Assembly (NCBI RefSeq): GCF_003011965.1
Contig: NZ_PXWG01000045.1
Location: forward strand, 1 to 48,026
Length of the DNA stretch: 48,026 nucleotides
Direction of reading: 5' to 3'
DNA from: Streptosporangium nondiastaticum
GTDB taxonomy: Bacteria; Actinomycetota; Actinomycetes; Streptomycetales; Streptomycetaceae
The notes below the pieces were generated by a model. That model was not told the origin of the DNA. It worked only from the letters and a program-made list of their open reading frames with translations, and made no database searches. Below, in pieces: positions 7,322 to 15,967 of the stretch. Position numbers and translations under genes: made by a program. Each line of letters begins with the position of its first letter. The stretch's first letter is position 1.

Positions 7322-8608
7322 TTACGCCTGATGCCCTGCGCTGAAACCGGGTTCGACCGCACCGTTCCGATCATTTTCCGACCGCGCCACGGCGGGCTCC
7401 TCCTCCGACCGCGCCACGATGGGAGACGGCGTCGCGGGAGCCTGCAGCGCCCGCCGCGCCAGCAGCATGACGAGCAGGGCGGCCACGCCGCAGCCCACGG
7501 CGACCGCGAAGCCCGCACGGAGGCTGACGTTCTGGAGCGCGGGACCGGCGAAGGCCGTGCCGATGGCCGCGCCCACGCCGAAGGAGGTCACCAGCCACGA
7601 GAACGCCTCGGTCACGGTGCCGCGCAGCGCGTGCCGGTCCACGACCACGAAGGCACAGGCCAGGCAGGGGGCCAGGAAGACGCCCGCGACACCGGCGAAG
7701 ACCGTCATCAGGACCGGGCCCGGAACCAGCAGCAACGGCAGGTAACACACCGCGAGGCCCGTCACGAGCAGCCGCAGCCGCTGCTCCGGGGTGCCGGGCC
7801 ACTGGCGGTGACCGTAGACGGTCCCGCCGATGAAGGCGCCGACACCGACCGCGGAGAGCATGTAGCCGGAGATGTTGCCGTCGTGGTGGGCCTCTCCGTA
7901 GGCCACCGCGGAGACGGCGATCGAGCCGAGCGCGGAACCGATGAAGAAGAACGTGCCGAGCAGCACGAGCAGGCCGCGCGAGCGCAGGGCGCCCAGCCAG
8001 TGCGCCTCACGGGGCGCGCTGCGCCACTCGCGGGACGGCGGCGAGGTGACGACGGCGAGCGCGCCGAGGGCGCCCAGGGCGTTGATCACGAACAGCGAGC
8101 CGGCCGGGGACCACAGGGAGACGAGCCCGGTGATGATCAGCGGACCGACGACGTACATCACTTCCTGGGCGATGGCGTCGAGGGAGTACGCGGCGTGGAT
8201 GCGCTCCTCGCTCTTGAGGACCGAGGGCCACAGGGCCCGCAGCCCGCCCTCCAGCGGCGGCGTGAAGAAACCGGACACCACCATGGCCGCGTAAGCTAGG
8301 GCGACGGGCTCCAGACCGACGGCCGCGAAGACCGTCATGCCGAGCGCGGCCAGCAGGGCCGACGGCAGCATGACGCGCGGCTGGCCGTAGAGGTCGACGG
8401 CCCGGCCCAGCAGTGGCTGGCCCACCGCGTTCGCCACGCCGTAGACGGCGGAGAGCGCCGAGGCGAGCGCGAGGCTGCCGCCCTCGGCACGGACGAAGAG
8501 GACGATCGCGAGCGCGGCCGTGGCATTCGGCAGACGGCCGACCAGCGTGCCTGTGAGCAGGCGCGCGGCATGCCGCGTTCGGAGCATCTCGCCGTAGCCG
8601 GCCGCCAT
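7322..8608 (-). CDS. Major facilitator superfamily transporter (exporter-like)
   Basis: 428 residues with about 12 hydrophobic segments and a long middle cytosolic loop, typical of MFS drug/metabolite exporters. The motif-A-like region is G-R-A-V-D-L-Y-G-Q-P-R-V after the second segment. Ligand unknown. ATG chosen with GAGGAAG upstream. It is divergent from the LacI-type gene (122 nt apart) with an inverted repeat TACGTAT/ATACGTA in between, so it is probably the main target of that regulator. It runs 9 nt into pafA, so its promoter may drive pafA too. Confidence 0.85.
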   Translation of the reverse strand: MAAGYGEMLRTRHAARLLTGTLVGRLPNATAALAIVLFVRAEGGSLALASALSAVYGVANAVGQPLLGRAVDLYGQPRVMLPSALLAALGMTVFAAVGLEPVALAYAAMVVSGFFTPPLEGGLRALWPSVLKSEERIHAAYSLDAIAQEVMYVVGPLIITGLVSLWSPAGSLFVINALGALGALAVVTSPPSREWRSAPREAHWLGALRSRGLLVLLGTFFFIGSALGSIAVSAVAYGEAHHDGNISGYMLSAVGVGAFIGGTVYGHRQWPGTPEQRLRLLVTGLAVCYLPLLLVPGPVLMTVFAGVAGVFLAPCLACAFVVVDRHALRGTVTEAFSWLVTSFGVGAAIGTAFAGPALQNVSLRAGFAVAVGCGVAALLVMLLARRALQAPATPSPIVARSEEEPAVARSENDRNGAVEPGFSAGHQA

Positions 8609-8642
8609 CGGTGACTTCCTCTCTTCCCCGAGCCTCGGGTTT

Positions 8643-8669
8643 TACGTATAACTAGAAGCGTCATACGTA
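8643..8669. promoter_or_regulatory. Candidate LacI-family operator between the MFS and lacI-like genes
   Basis: Perfect 7-bp inverted repeat TACGTAT (8643-8649) / ATACGTA (8663-8669), 13 bp apart, in the AT-richest stretch of the divergent promoter region, 35 nt before the MFS ATG and 62 nt before the regulator start. Each arm contains the palindrome TACGTA. Regulation by the neighbouring LacI-type protein is inferred. Confidence 0.55.
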
Positions 8670-8730
8670 TCATGGCCGCAGCCCGCGGGTCCAACGCCGC
8701 AGGCCGCGGCAGTCAGGGGAGGCACCGACA

Positions 8731-9801
8731 GTGACCAGCGGCGAAGAGAAGGCGCAGCCCCGCGACGAGCGGTGGCCCACGGCCCGCGGCCCCCGCGCCG
8801 GAGCCCGCGCCACCAGCCGCGACGTCGCCCGCGCCGCCGGCGTCTCCCAGGCCACCGTCTCCCTCGTCATGGGCGAGAAGTGGCGCGGCCGCGTCTCCGA
8901 ACGCACCGCCGAAGCCGTCCGCTCCGCCGCCCGCAGCCTGGGCTACCGCCCCAACCTCGCCGCCCGCGACCTCCGCCTCGGCCGCACCCGCACGGTCCTG
9001 CTCGTCGTCCCCGCGCTCACCAACGAGTTCTTCGCCCGGGTCCACACCGGCGTCGTCCGCGTCGCCCAGGAACACGGCCTCGGCGTCGTCCTCTACCTCT
9101 CCCCCGGAGGCACCGGCCCCGCCCAGGACCCCTTCGCCTCCGCCAGCGCCACCCTCGACGGCGTCCTCGCCTCCTCGATGGCCGCCGAAGCCCTCGGCGC
9201 CATCCGCGGCGGCGGCCTCCCGCTCGTCATGCTCGACAGCGACCCCGGCCACGAAGGAGCCTCCGCCACCGTCAACCCCGACATCGCCGACGGCATGCGC
9301 CAGGTCGCCGGACACCTCCTGGGCCTCGGCCACCGGCGCTTCCTGCACCTCGCCTCGGACATCGACACCTGGACCTTCCGGGTCCGCGCCCGCGCCCTCA
9401 CCGAAGCCCTCCGCGGCACGGCCGGCGCCACGGTGCGCACCGAGCGGGCACCCCTCACCGTCGCCGACGGCCTGCGCGCCACCGAGAAGGCCCTCGCCGA
9501 GCCCGGCCACCGCCCCACCGCGATCATCTGCGACGACGACGTCCTCGCCGCGGGCGCCTGCAAGGCCGCCCGCCGGCTGGGCCTGCACGTCCCCGCCGAC
9601 CTCTCCGTCACCGGCTTCACCGACCTCGCCCTCGCCACGGCCGTCGAGCCCGAGCTCACCACCGTCCAGCTGCCGGCCGAGGCCGTCGGCGAGGCCGGGA
9701 TGCGCGCCCTCGTGGCCGTCCTCGACGGCCGCACCCCGGCTCCCGAGGCCCTCCCCGTCCGCCTCGTCACCCGCGGCACCACGGCACACGCCCGCACCTA
9801 G
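8731..9801 (+). CDS. LacI-family transcriptional regulator
   Basis: 356 residues. The HTH at about residues 29-50 (T-S-R-D-V-A-R-A-A-G-V-S-Q-A-T-V-S) and the hinge helix G-Y-R-P-N-L-A-A-R-D-L-R are classic LacI/GalR, followed by a periplasmic-binding-protein-like ligand domain (R-T-V-L-L-V-V-P onward; later P-A-D-L-S-V-T-G-F-T-D). GTG start with GGGGAGG 9 nt upstream. An N-terminal extension of about 25 Arg/Ala/Pro-rich residues precedes the HTH. Likely represses the divergent MFS gene. It is convergent with prcA, separated by a bidirectional hairpin. Confidence 0.9.
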   Translation: MTSGEEKAQPRDERWPTARGPRAGARATSRDVARAAGVSQATVSLVMGEKWRGRVSERTAEAVRSAARSLGYRPNLAARDLRLGRTRTVLLVVPALTNEFFARVHTGVVRVAQEHGLGVVLYLSPGGTGPAQDPFASASATLDGVLASSMAAEALGAIRGGGLPLVMLDSDPGHEGASATVNPDIADGMRQVAGHLLGLGHRRFLHLASDIDTWTFRVRARALTEALRGTAGATVRTERAPLTVADGLRATEKALAEPGHRPTAIICDDDVLAAGACKAARRLGLHVPADLSVTGFTDLALATAVEPELTTVQLPAEAVGEAGMRALVAVLDGRTPAPEALPVRLVTRGTTAHART

Positions 9802-9831
9802 CGGGACCGCCCGAGCGAACCGGAGCGAAAA

Positions 9832-9873
9832 CGCCGTGCGCCCCGGCGGGGAAACCCGGCGGGGCGCACGGCG
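9832..9873. terminator. Bidirectional terminator between lacI-like gene and prcA
   Basis: Perfect 14-bp inverted repeat CGCCGTGCGCCCCG (9832-9845) / 9860-9873, between two convergent genes and about 20-30 nt from each stop, so it serves both strands. Confidence 0.85.
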
Positions 9874-9893
9874 ACGGCTGAGGCAGCAGGAAA

Positions 9894-10679
9894 TCAGCTC
9901 TCGGCGGAGGACTCTCCGCCCTCCTCCGGAGCCGCCTCCGGCTCCGTACCCGGCTCGGCGCCGGCGGCGGACGCGCCCGAACCCTCCTCCAGCAGCCGCG
10001 ACAACTGCCGGCCCAGCAGCCGCTTGAACTTCCGCTGCTGCGGCCGCGTACGGTCCAGGACCGCGACCTCCAGCTGCTCCGCGGTCAGCGTCCGCTCACC
10101 GCCGTTGCTGTCCCGGGTGAGGGACTCCACGGCCAGCTTCAGCGCCTCGGACAGCGTCATGCCGTCGCGGTGCCGCTGATCGAGGTAATTGCTGATCTGA
10201 TCGGCATTGCCGCCGATGGCGACCGAACCGTGCTCGTCCACGATCGATCCGTCGTGCGGCAGCCGGTAGATCTGGTCGTCCTCGGGGCCCGCGCCGACCT
10301 CGGCGACGATCAGCTCGACCTCATAGGGCTTCTCGGCCGCGCTGGAGAAGATCCCGCCCAGCGTCTGGGCGTAGACGTTGGCCAGGCCACGGGCCGTGAC
10401 ATCGTCCCGGTCATAGGTGTAACCACGGAGATCGGCGTAACGCACGCCGCCGATCCGCAGATTCTCGAATTCGTTGTACTTCCCGACCGCGGCGAACGCG
10501 ATCCGGTCATAGATTTCGCTGACCTTGTGCAGGGCCCGGGACGGGTTCTCGGCGACGAAGACAACGCCATCGGTGTACTGGAGCACCACGACGCTGCGGC
10601 CGCGCGCGATGCCCTTGCGGGCGTACTCGGCGCGGTCGGCCATGGCCTGCTGAGGTGATACGTAGAACGGCGTCGACAC
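9894..10679 (-). CDS. prcA: 20S proteasome alpha subunit PrcA
   Basis: Forms the outer heptameric rings of the actinobacterial 20S proteasome; its N-terminus gates the pore and its surface pockets accept the C-terminal tail of the Mpa/ARC ATPase. 261 residues: N-terminal gate (MSTPFYVSPQQAMADRAEYA), core sandwich with A-R-G-R-S-V-V-V and N-P-S-R-A-L-H-K-V-S-E-I-Y-D-R-I, and an acidic Glu/Ala/Gly-rich C-terminal extension of about 35 residues that is probably disordered. GTG start with AAAGGGACGG upstream. It lies 47 nt after prcB on the same strand. Confidence 0.97.
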   Translation of the reverse strand: MSTPFYVSPQQAMADRAEYARKGIARGRSVVVLQYTDGVVFVAENPSRALHKVSEIYDRIAFAAVGKYNEFENLRIGGVRYADLRGYTYDRDDVTARGLANVYAQTLGGIFSSAAEKPYEVELIVAEVGAGPEDDQIYRLPHDGSIVDEHGSVAIGGNADQISNYLDQRHRDGMTLSEALKLAVESLTRDSNGGERTLTAEQLEVAVLDRTRPQQRKFKRLLGRQLSRLLEEGSGASAAGAEPGTEPEAAPEEGGESSAES

Positions 10680-10726
10680 CGGTTATCCGTCCCTTTCTGT
10701 CATTGACGAGTTCACAACCGCGGCCC

Positions 10727-11572
10727 TCAGAGGAGGGCGGCCCGCGGGCCGTCCGGCTCTTCCAGCCGCCGGTCGTGGATGGCCCGGACGATCTCGGAGC
10801 ACTGTGCCTCGGTGAGCTTCCGGAACCCCTCGTCGGTGATGACGGTGACGATCGGATAGATGCGCCGCGCAAGATCCGGTCCGCCGGTGGCGGAGTCGTC
10901 GTCGGCGGCGTCGTAGAGCGCCTGGACGACGAGCGTGAGGGCCTGTCCCTCCGTCAGGTCCTCCCGGAAGAGCTTCTTCAGCGACCCCCGGGCGAAGACC
11001 GAGCCCGAGCCGGTGGCGGCGAAGCCGTGCTCCTCCGAGCGCCCGCCGGTCACGTCGTAGGAGAAGATCCGGCCCTTCTGGCGGTCCACGTCCCAGCCGG
11101 CGAACAGCGGCACCACGGCCAGGCCCTGCATGGCCATGCCGAGGTTGCTGCGGATCATCGTCGACAGCCGGTTCGCCTTGCCCTCCAGCGAGAGCTGGAC
11201 CCCCTCGACCTTCTCGAAGTGCTCCAGCTCCAGCTGGAAGAGCTTGACCATCTCCACGGCCAGACCGGCCGTGCCGGCGATGCCCACCGCCGAGTACTCG
11301 TCGGCCGGGAAGACCTTCTCGATGTCGCGCTGGGCGATGACGTTGCCCATCGTCGCCCGGCGGTCACCGGCCAGCACCACACCGCCGGGGAACGAGGCCG
11401 CGACGATGGTCGTCCCATGGGGGATCTCGATCGCGCCCTGCACCGGGGGCAGCGCCCGGTTGCCCGGGAGCAGCTCCGGCTGGTGCGCGGAGAGGAAGTC
11501 CATGAAGGACGAGGAACCGGGGGTCAGGAAGGCAGCCGGCAGACGCCCGGTGCTACGAGTGTTGGCTTCCAC
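10727..11572 (-). CDS. prcB: 20S proteasome beta subunit PrcB (with propeptide)
   Basis: Catalytic N-terminal-nucleophile subunit. 281 residues: a propeptide of 53 residues ending in Pro-His-Gly, then the new N-terminal threonine Thr54 (T-T-I-V-A-A-S-F-P-G-G-V), leaving a mature chain of 228 residues. Asp and Lys of the active site are in the D-R-R-A-T-M-G-N region downstream. GTG start with AAGGAAAC close upstream. Order dop-pup-prcB-prcA on the minus strand suggests a single operon, with a 144-nt gap between pup and prcB that has no strong hairpin. Confidence 0.97.
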   Translation of the reverse strand: MEANTRSTGRLPAAFLTPGSSSFMDFLSAHQPELLPGNRALPPVQGAIEIPHGTTIVAASFPGGVVLAGDRRATMGNVIAQRDIEKVFPADEYSAVGIAGTAGLAVEMVKLFQLELEHFEKVEGVQLSLEGKANRLSTMIRSNLGMAMQGLAVVPLFAGWDVDRQKGRIFSYDVTGGRSEEHGFAATGSGSVFARGSLKKLFREDLTEGQALTLVVQALYDAADDDSATGGPDLARRIYPIVTVITDEGFRKLTEAQCSEIVRAIHDRRLEEPDGPRAALL

Positions 11573-11716
11573 ACGTTTCCTTCCAGGTATGCAGCGGCCC
11601 GCCCCATGACGTCCGCTCGATCCTTGAACCGCCCCAGGCCCGCGTCGGAGCTGGGGCGCACTACGCCAGGGACCTTACCGGTCCCATGATCGTGATCCGC
11701 AGGCGGCGGCCGGGGC

Positions 11717-11935
11717 CTACTGGCCGCCCTTCTGGACGAAGGACCGCACGAAGTCCTCGGCGTTCTCCTCGAGGACGTCGTCGATCTCGTCCAGCACGGA
11801 GTCGACGTCGTCCGACAGCTTCTCCTGCCGTTCCTTGAGGTCCTCCGAGACCTGCGCGTCCTGCGCCTGTTCCTCGACGTCCTCGGTGGATCGCGTGGCC
11901 TTCTGCTGACCGCCGCCGGTGTCCTTGGTCGCCAT
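11717..11935 (-). CDS. pup: Prokaryotic ubiquitin-like protein Pup
   Basis: 72 residues: Gln/Lys/Thr-rich disordered N-terminus, a coiled-coil-prone helix (about residues 30-60, L-K-E-R-Q-E-K-L-S-D-D-V-D-S-V-L-D-E-I) that binds Mpa, and the end F-V-R-S-F-V-Q-K-G-G-Q. The terminal Gln means Dop must deamidate it to Glu before PafA can use it. The frame is open upstream but the family start is this ATG (MATKDTGGGQQKA), with GTGAGGG just before it. A tandem repeat of GTACTCRGCC (about 11984-12003) lies in the leader. Confidence 0.97.
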   Translation of the reverse strand: MATKDTGGGQQKATRSTEDVEEQAQDAQVSEDLKERQEKLSDDVDSVLDEIDDVLEENAEDFVRSFVQKGGQ

Positions 11936-12109
11936 ATCCCTCACCCCGCTCGGTTCGACGTACTGGATCGGACGTGCACAGTCGTACTCAGCCGTACTCG
12001 GCCCTGCATGATCAGACCCTATAACCCGGGTCCGGCATCGGCCCTGCACTTGCTACAACGTCCCGGAACCACCGTGATGATTCCCTGAACGTCCTCCTCT
12101 CAGACCTGC

Positions 12110-13621
12110 TCAGCCCCCGGAGAGGACCCGGACCAGCTCCTCCGCGGTGCGGCAGCGGTCCAGGAGCTCCTTGACGTGGTTGCGCGTGCCGCGCAGTGGC
12201 TCCAGGGTGGGCACCCGTTGCAGGGAGTCACGGCCCGGCAGGTCGAAGATCACCGAGTCCCAGGAGGCCGCGGCCACGTCGTCCGCGTACTGCTCCAGGC
12301 AGCGGCCGCGGAAGTAGGCCCGGGTGTCCTCGGGCGGGACCGTGCGGGCGCGCTCCACCTCGGTCTCGTCCAGCAGGCGCTTCATCCTGCCGCGGGCCGC
12401 GAGGCGGTTGTACAGCCCCTTCTCGGGCCGGACGTCCGCGTACTGCAGGTCCACCAGGTGCAGCCGGGCCGCGTCCCAGCCCAGGCCGTCGCGGCGGCGG
12501 TAGCCCTCCAGGAGCTCCCGCTTGGCCACCCAGTCCAGCTCGCCGGCCAGGCTCATCGGGTCGTGCTCCAGCCGGTTCAGCACGTCCTCCCAGCGGCCCA
12601 GGACGTCCTTGGTCTGCTCGTCGGCGCCGGCCCCGAAGCGGTTCTCGACGTACTTGCGGGCCAGCTCGCAGTACTCCATCTGGAGCTGTACGGCGGTGAG
12701 CGTGCGGCCGCTGCGGAGCGTGATCAGGCGTTGCAGGGTGGGGTCGTGGCTGACCTGGTGGAGCGTGCGGACGGGCTGGTCGACGGCCAGGTCGGAGACG
12801 ATGAAGCCGTCCTCGATCATGGACAGGACCAGGGCGGTGGTGCCCAGCTTGAGGTAGGTGGAGATCTCCGAGAGGTTGGCGTCGCCGATGATCACGTGGA
12901 GCCGGCGGTACTTCTCGGCGTCGGCGTGCGGCTCGTCGCGGGTGTTGATGATCGGCCGCTTGAGGGTGGTCTCCAGGCCCACCTCGACCTCGAAGTAGTC
13001 CGCGCGCTGGCTGAGCTGGAAGCCGTGCTCGTGGCCGTCCTGGCCGATGCCGACGCGGCCGGCGCCGGTGACGACCTGGCGGGAGACGAAGAAGGGCGTC
13101 AGGTGGCGCACGATGTCCGAGAAGGGGGTCTCCCGCTTCATCAGGTAGTTCTCGTGGGTGCCGTAGGACGCGCCCTTGTTGTCGGTGTTGTTCTTGTAGA
13201 GGTGGATCGGCTGGGCTCCGGGCAGCTGGGCGGCGCGCTCGGCGGCCTCGGCCATGATCCGCTCTCCGGCCTTGTCCCACAGGACGGCGTCGCGGGGGTT
13301 GGTGATCTCCGGGGAGCTGTATTCGGGGTGGGCGTGGTCGACGTAGAGTCGCGCGCCGTTGGTCAGGATGACGTTGGCGAGGCCGATGTCCTCGTCGGTG
13401 AGCTGGCTGGAGTCCGCGGCTTCGCGGGCGAGGTCGAAGCCCCGGGCGTCCCGCAGCGGGTTCTCCTCCTCGAAGTCCCAGCGGGCGCGTCGCGCCCGGT
13501 GCATCGCCGCGGCGTAGGCGTTGACGATCTGGGACGAGGTGAGCATGGCATTGGCGTTCGGGTGACCGGGGACGGAGATTCCGTACTCCGTCTCGATGCC
13601 CATTACTCGCCGTACGGTCAT
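12110..13621 (-). CDS. dop: Pup deamidase/depupylase Dop
   Basis: Deamidates Pup-Gln to Pup-Glu and removes Pup from conjugates. 503 residues, PafA/Dop fold. N-terminus MTVRRVMGIETEYGIS holds the metal/ATP glutamates (E10, E12). The Dop-specific loop (about residues 40-80, W-D-F-E-E-E-N-P-L-R-D-A-R-G) is present, as is catalytic Asp95 in L-Y-V-D-H-A-H-P-E-Y. Further motifs: N-N-T-D-N-K-G-A-S-Y-G-T-H-E-N-Y and I-I-N-T-R-D-E-P-H-A-D. It is 174 nt upstream of pup on the same strand and is separated from mpa by a terminator and 336 bp, so it probably begins its own transcript. Confidence 0.97.
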   Translation of the reverse strand: MTVRRVMGIETEYGISVPGHPNANAMLTSSQIVNAYAAAMHRARRARWDFEEENPLRDARGFDLAREAADSSQLTDEDIGLANVILTNGARLYVDHAHPEYSSPEITNPRDAVLWDKAGERIMAEAAERAAQLPGAQPIHLYKNNTDNKGASYGTHENYLMKRETPFSDIVRHLTPFFVSRQVVTGAGRVGIGQDGHEHGFQLSQRADYFEVEVGLETTLKRPIINTRDEPHADAEKYRRLHVIIGDANLSEISTYLKLGTTALVLSMIEDGFIVSDLAVDQPVRTLHQVSHDPTLQRLITLRSGRTLTAVQLQMEYCELARKYVENRFGAGADEQTKDVLGRWEDVLNRLEHDPMSLAGELDWVAKRELLEGYRRRDGLGWDAARLHLVDLQYADVRPEKGLYNRLAARGRMKRLLDETEVERARTVPPEDTRAYFRGRCLEQYADDVAAASWDSVIFDLPGRDSLQRVPTLEPLRGTRNHVKELLDRCRTAEELVRVLSGG

Positions 13622-13957
13622 GCGGCCCTCCTTGCCCGGCGGCGCCCCCTGGTGGGGTCGGCGCTCAAGTACCGCTGCGCATCCGGTCCGTGTCCGGCCT
13701 TCTGTCCCCCGGCGCGCGCTGCGGCGGTATCGAAGAGCCTAGAACGGCTTTGCGGCGGTGGGGAGATCATTACAGTCATTGCTCCGGTTCGTGGCGTACC
13801 CGGGCCATGGGCGCTCCCCGTGGCGCGATCCTGGCGGAAATCCTGCGGCGGGCCGGGAGAGGAGTGCGCTCCCGGGAAAAACGCGTCCGGCCGCGGTTGT
13901 CCCGGGGTGTGCCCCCGCCGGGGGCGGGGGCGGGACATCCGCAGCCGGACGGCGGTC
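13622..13957. other. 336-bp intergenic region between mpa and dop
   Basis: No credible gene. It holds the mpa terminator (13898-13937) at its right end and, about 150 nt before dop, an AT-richer stretch (ATTACAGTCATT around 13768-13782) that is the likeliest place for a dop promoter on the minus strand, although no clean -35/-10 pair is visible. Confidence 0.5.
13898..13937 (-). terminator. Terminator hairpin after mpa
   Basis: Nested inverted repeats: outer arms TGTCCCG (13898-13904) / CGGGACA (13931-13937), inner GCCCCC/GGGGGC (13911-13925). It starts 21 nt beyond the mpa stop. Confidence 0.75.
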
Positions 13958-15724
13958 CTACAGGTACTGGCCGGTATTCGCCACCGTGTCGATGGAGCGA
14001 CCGGTGTCGGCGCCCTGCTTTCCGGTGACCAGGGTGCGGATGAAGACGATCCGCTCGCCCTTCTTGCCGGAGATCCGGGCCCAGTCGTCCGGGTTGGTGG
14101 TGTTGGGCAGGTCCTCGTTCTCCTTGAACTCGTCGACGCAGGCGGCGAGCAGGTGGGAGACGCGCAGGCCCTTCTGGTTGTGGTCGAGGAAGGCCTTGAT
14201 CGCCATCTTCTTCGCCCGGTCCACAATGTTCTGGATCATGGCGCCGGAGTTGAAGTCCTTGAAGTAGAGGACTTCCTTGTCGCCATTGGCGTAGGTGACC
14301 TCGAGGAAGCGGTTCTCCTCGGATTCCGCGTACATCTGCTCGACGACCGACTGGATCATGCCGGCCACGGCGGCCTTGGCGTCCCCGCCGTGCTCGGTGA
14401 GGTCGTCCGCGTGGATGGGCAGGGTCTCGGTGAGGTACTTCGAGAAGATGTCCTTGGCGGCCTCGGCGTCCGGGCGCTCGATCTTGATCTTCACGTCGAG
14501 GCGGCCGGGGCGCAGGATGGCCGGGTCGATCATGTCCTCGCGGTTGGAGGCGCCGATCACGATCACGTTCTCCAGGCCCTCGACGCCGTCGATCTCGGAG
14601 AGGAGCTGGGGGACGATGGTGTTCTCGACGTCCGAGCTGACTCCGGAGCCGCGGGTGCGGAAGAGGGAGTCCATCTCGTCGAAGAAGACGATGACCGGGG
14701 TGCCCTCGCTGGCCTTCTCCCGGGCGCGCTGGAAGATCAGCCGGATGTGCCGCTCGGTCTCCCCGACGTATTTGTTGAGGAGCTCGGGGCCCTTGATGTT
14801 GAGGAAGAAGCTCTTCCCCGCGGGCTTGCCGGTGACCTCGGCGACCTTCTTGGCAAGGGAGTTGGCGACGGCCTTGGCGATGAGCGTCTTGCCGCAGCCG
14901 GGCGGGCCGTACAGCAGCACGCCCTTGGGCGGCCGCAGTTCGTGCTCCTTGAAGAGGTCGGGGTAGAGGTAGGGGAGCTCGACCGCGTCGCGGATCAGCT
15001 CGATCTGGTTTCCCAGGCCGCCGATCTTGGTGTAGTCGATGTCCGGGACCTCTTCGAGGACGAGCTCCTCGACCTCGCTCTTCGGGATGATCTCGTAGAC
15101 GTAGCCGGATCGGGGTTCCAGGAGCAGGGCGTCGCCGGGGCGGATGGTGGTGTCCAGCAGCGGCTCGGCGAGCCTCACCACCCGCTCCTCGTCGGTGTGC
15201 CCGATGACCAGGGCGCGCTCGCCGTCCTCGAGGATCTCCTTGAGGGTGACGATGTCTCCGGCCCGCTCGAACTCCATGGCTTCGACCACGTTGAGCGCTT
15301 CGTTGAGCATGACCTCCTGGCCGCGCCGGAGGTCTTCGACCTCGACGCCGGGGCTGACGTTCACCCGGAGCTTGCGGCCCCCGGTGAAGATGTCGGCCGT
15401 GCCGTCGTCGTTGGCCTTGAGGAAGACTCCGAAGCCGGCCGGCGGCTGCGCGAGCCGGTCGACCTCCTCCTTGAGGGCGACGATCTGGTCGCGTGCCTCG
15501 CGGAGGGTGTTGGCGAGCCGCTCGTTCTGAGCGGACACGCCGGCCAGGTTGGCCTGGAGCTCGACGATCCGCTCTTCGAGAATCCTCGTGTGACGCGGAG
15601 AGTCGGCGAGCTTGCGTCGCAGGACGGCGATCTCCTGCTCGTAATAGGCAACCTGGCTCGCGAGGTCGTCGGACGCTCGTCCCGGCCGGATGCCGCGGTT
15701 CATGTCGTCGTCGTGGGCTGCCAC
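13958..15724 (-). CDS. mpa: Proteasome-activating AAA+ ATPase Mpa/ARC
   Basis: Hexameric unfoldase that captures pupylated proteins and feeds them to the 20S core. 588 residues: N-terminal coiled coil (about 20-90) that binds Pup; two OB folds (about 95-240); AAA module with Walker A G-P-P-G-C-G-K-T (residues 273-280), Walker B F-F-D-E-M-D and the sensor/arginine-finger region L-R-P-G-R-L-D; and a C-terminal Gln-Tyr-Leu end, the docking tail that opens the PrcA gate. GTG at 15724 is chosen because GGAGGAGGTGAGG lies just upstream, an unusually strong site; an in-frame upstream ATG would overlap it. Also called arc in Streptomyces and Rhodococcus. Confidence 0.97.
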   Translation of the reverse strand: MAAHDDDMNRGIRPGRASDDLASQVAYYEQEIAVLRRKLADSPRHTRILEERIVELQANLAGVSAQNERLANTLREARDQIVALKEEVDRLAQPPAGFGVFLKANDDGTADIFTGGRKLRVNVSPGVEVEDLRRGQEVMLNEALNVVEAMEFERAGDIVTLKEILEDGERALVIGHTDEERVVRLAEPLLDTTIRPGDALLLEPRSGYVYEIIPKSEVEELVLEEVPDIDYTKIGGLGNQIELIRDAVELPYLYPDLFKEHELRPPKGVLLYGPPGCGKTLIAKAVANSLAKKVAEVTGKPAGKSFFLNIKGPELLNKYVGETERHIRLIFQRAREKASEGTPVIVFFDEMDSLFRTRGSGVSSDVENTIVPQLLSEIDGVEGLENVIVIGASNREDMIDPAILRPGRLDVKIKIERPDAEAAKDIFSKYLTETLPIHADDLTEHGGDAKAAVAGMIQSVVEQMYAESEENRFLEVTYANGDKEVLYFKDFNSGAMIQNIVDRAKKMAIKAFLDHNQKGLRVSHLLAACVDEFKENEDLPNTTNPDDWARISGKKGERIVFIRTLVTGKQGADTGRSIDTVANTGQYL

Positions 15725-15967
15725 GGTCCTCACCTCCTCCAAGGGGAGCTGGACGCTTCCTGACCCTACCTGGGCCGGTGCAGGTTGAAACCCCTAGATC
15801 ACAAACCCGGTCGGAGTGTGTCCGATCTTCACCCTTGCGCACGTCCCCACAGCAGGGGAATACCCACCCATCAACATCGGAAAGCGGGCGGTTGTATCGT
15901 CGAGTCGGTCAACACCCGTCAGGGCTGGCTCCAATTGATTCACAGACGTAGCGAACGGCAGGGCGAG

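Noticed and set aside
11936..12049. Upstream extension of pup
   Set aside because: The family start MATKDTGGGQQK with a ribosome-binding site is internal; the extension is not conserved.
12176..15763. A 1195-codon plus-strand open frame opposite dop and mpa
   Set aside because: Mirror of two recognised genes with full catalytic motifs on the minus strand; no family features of its own.
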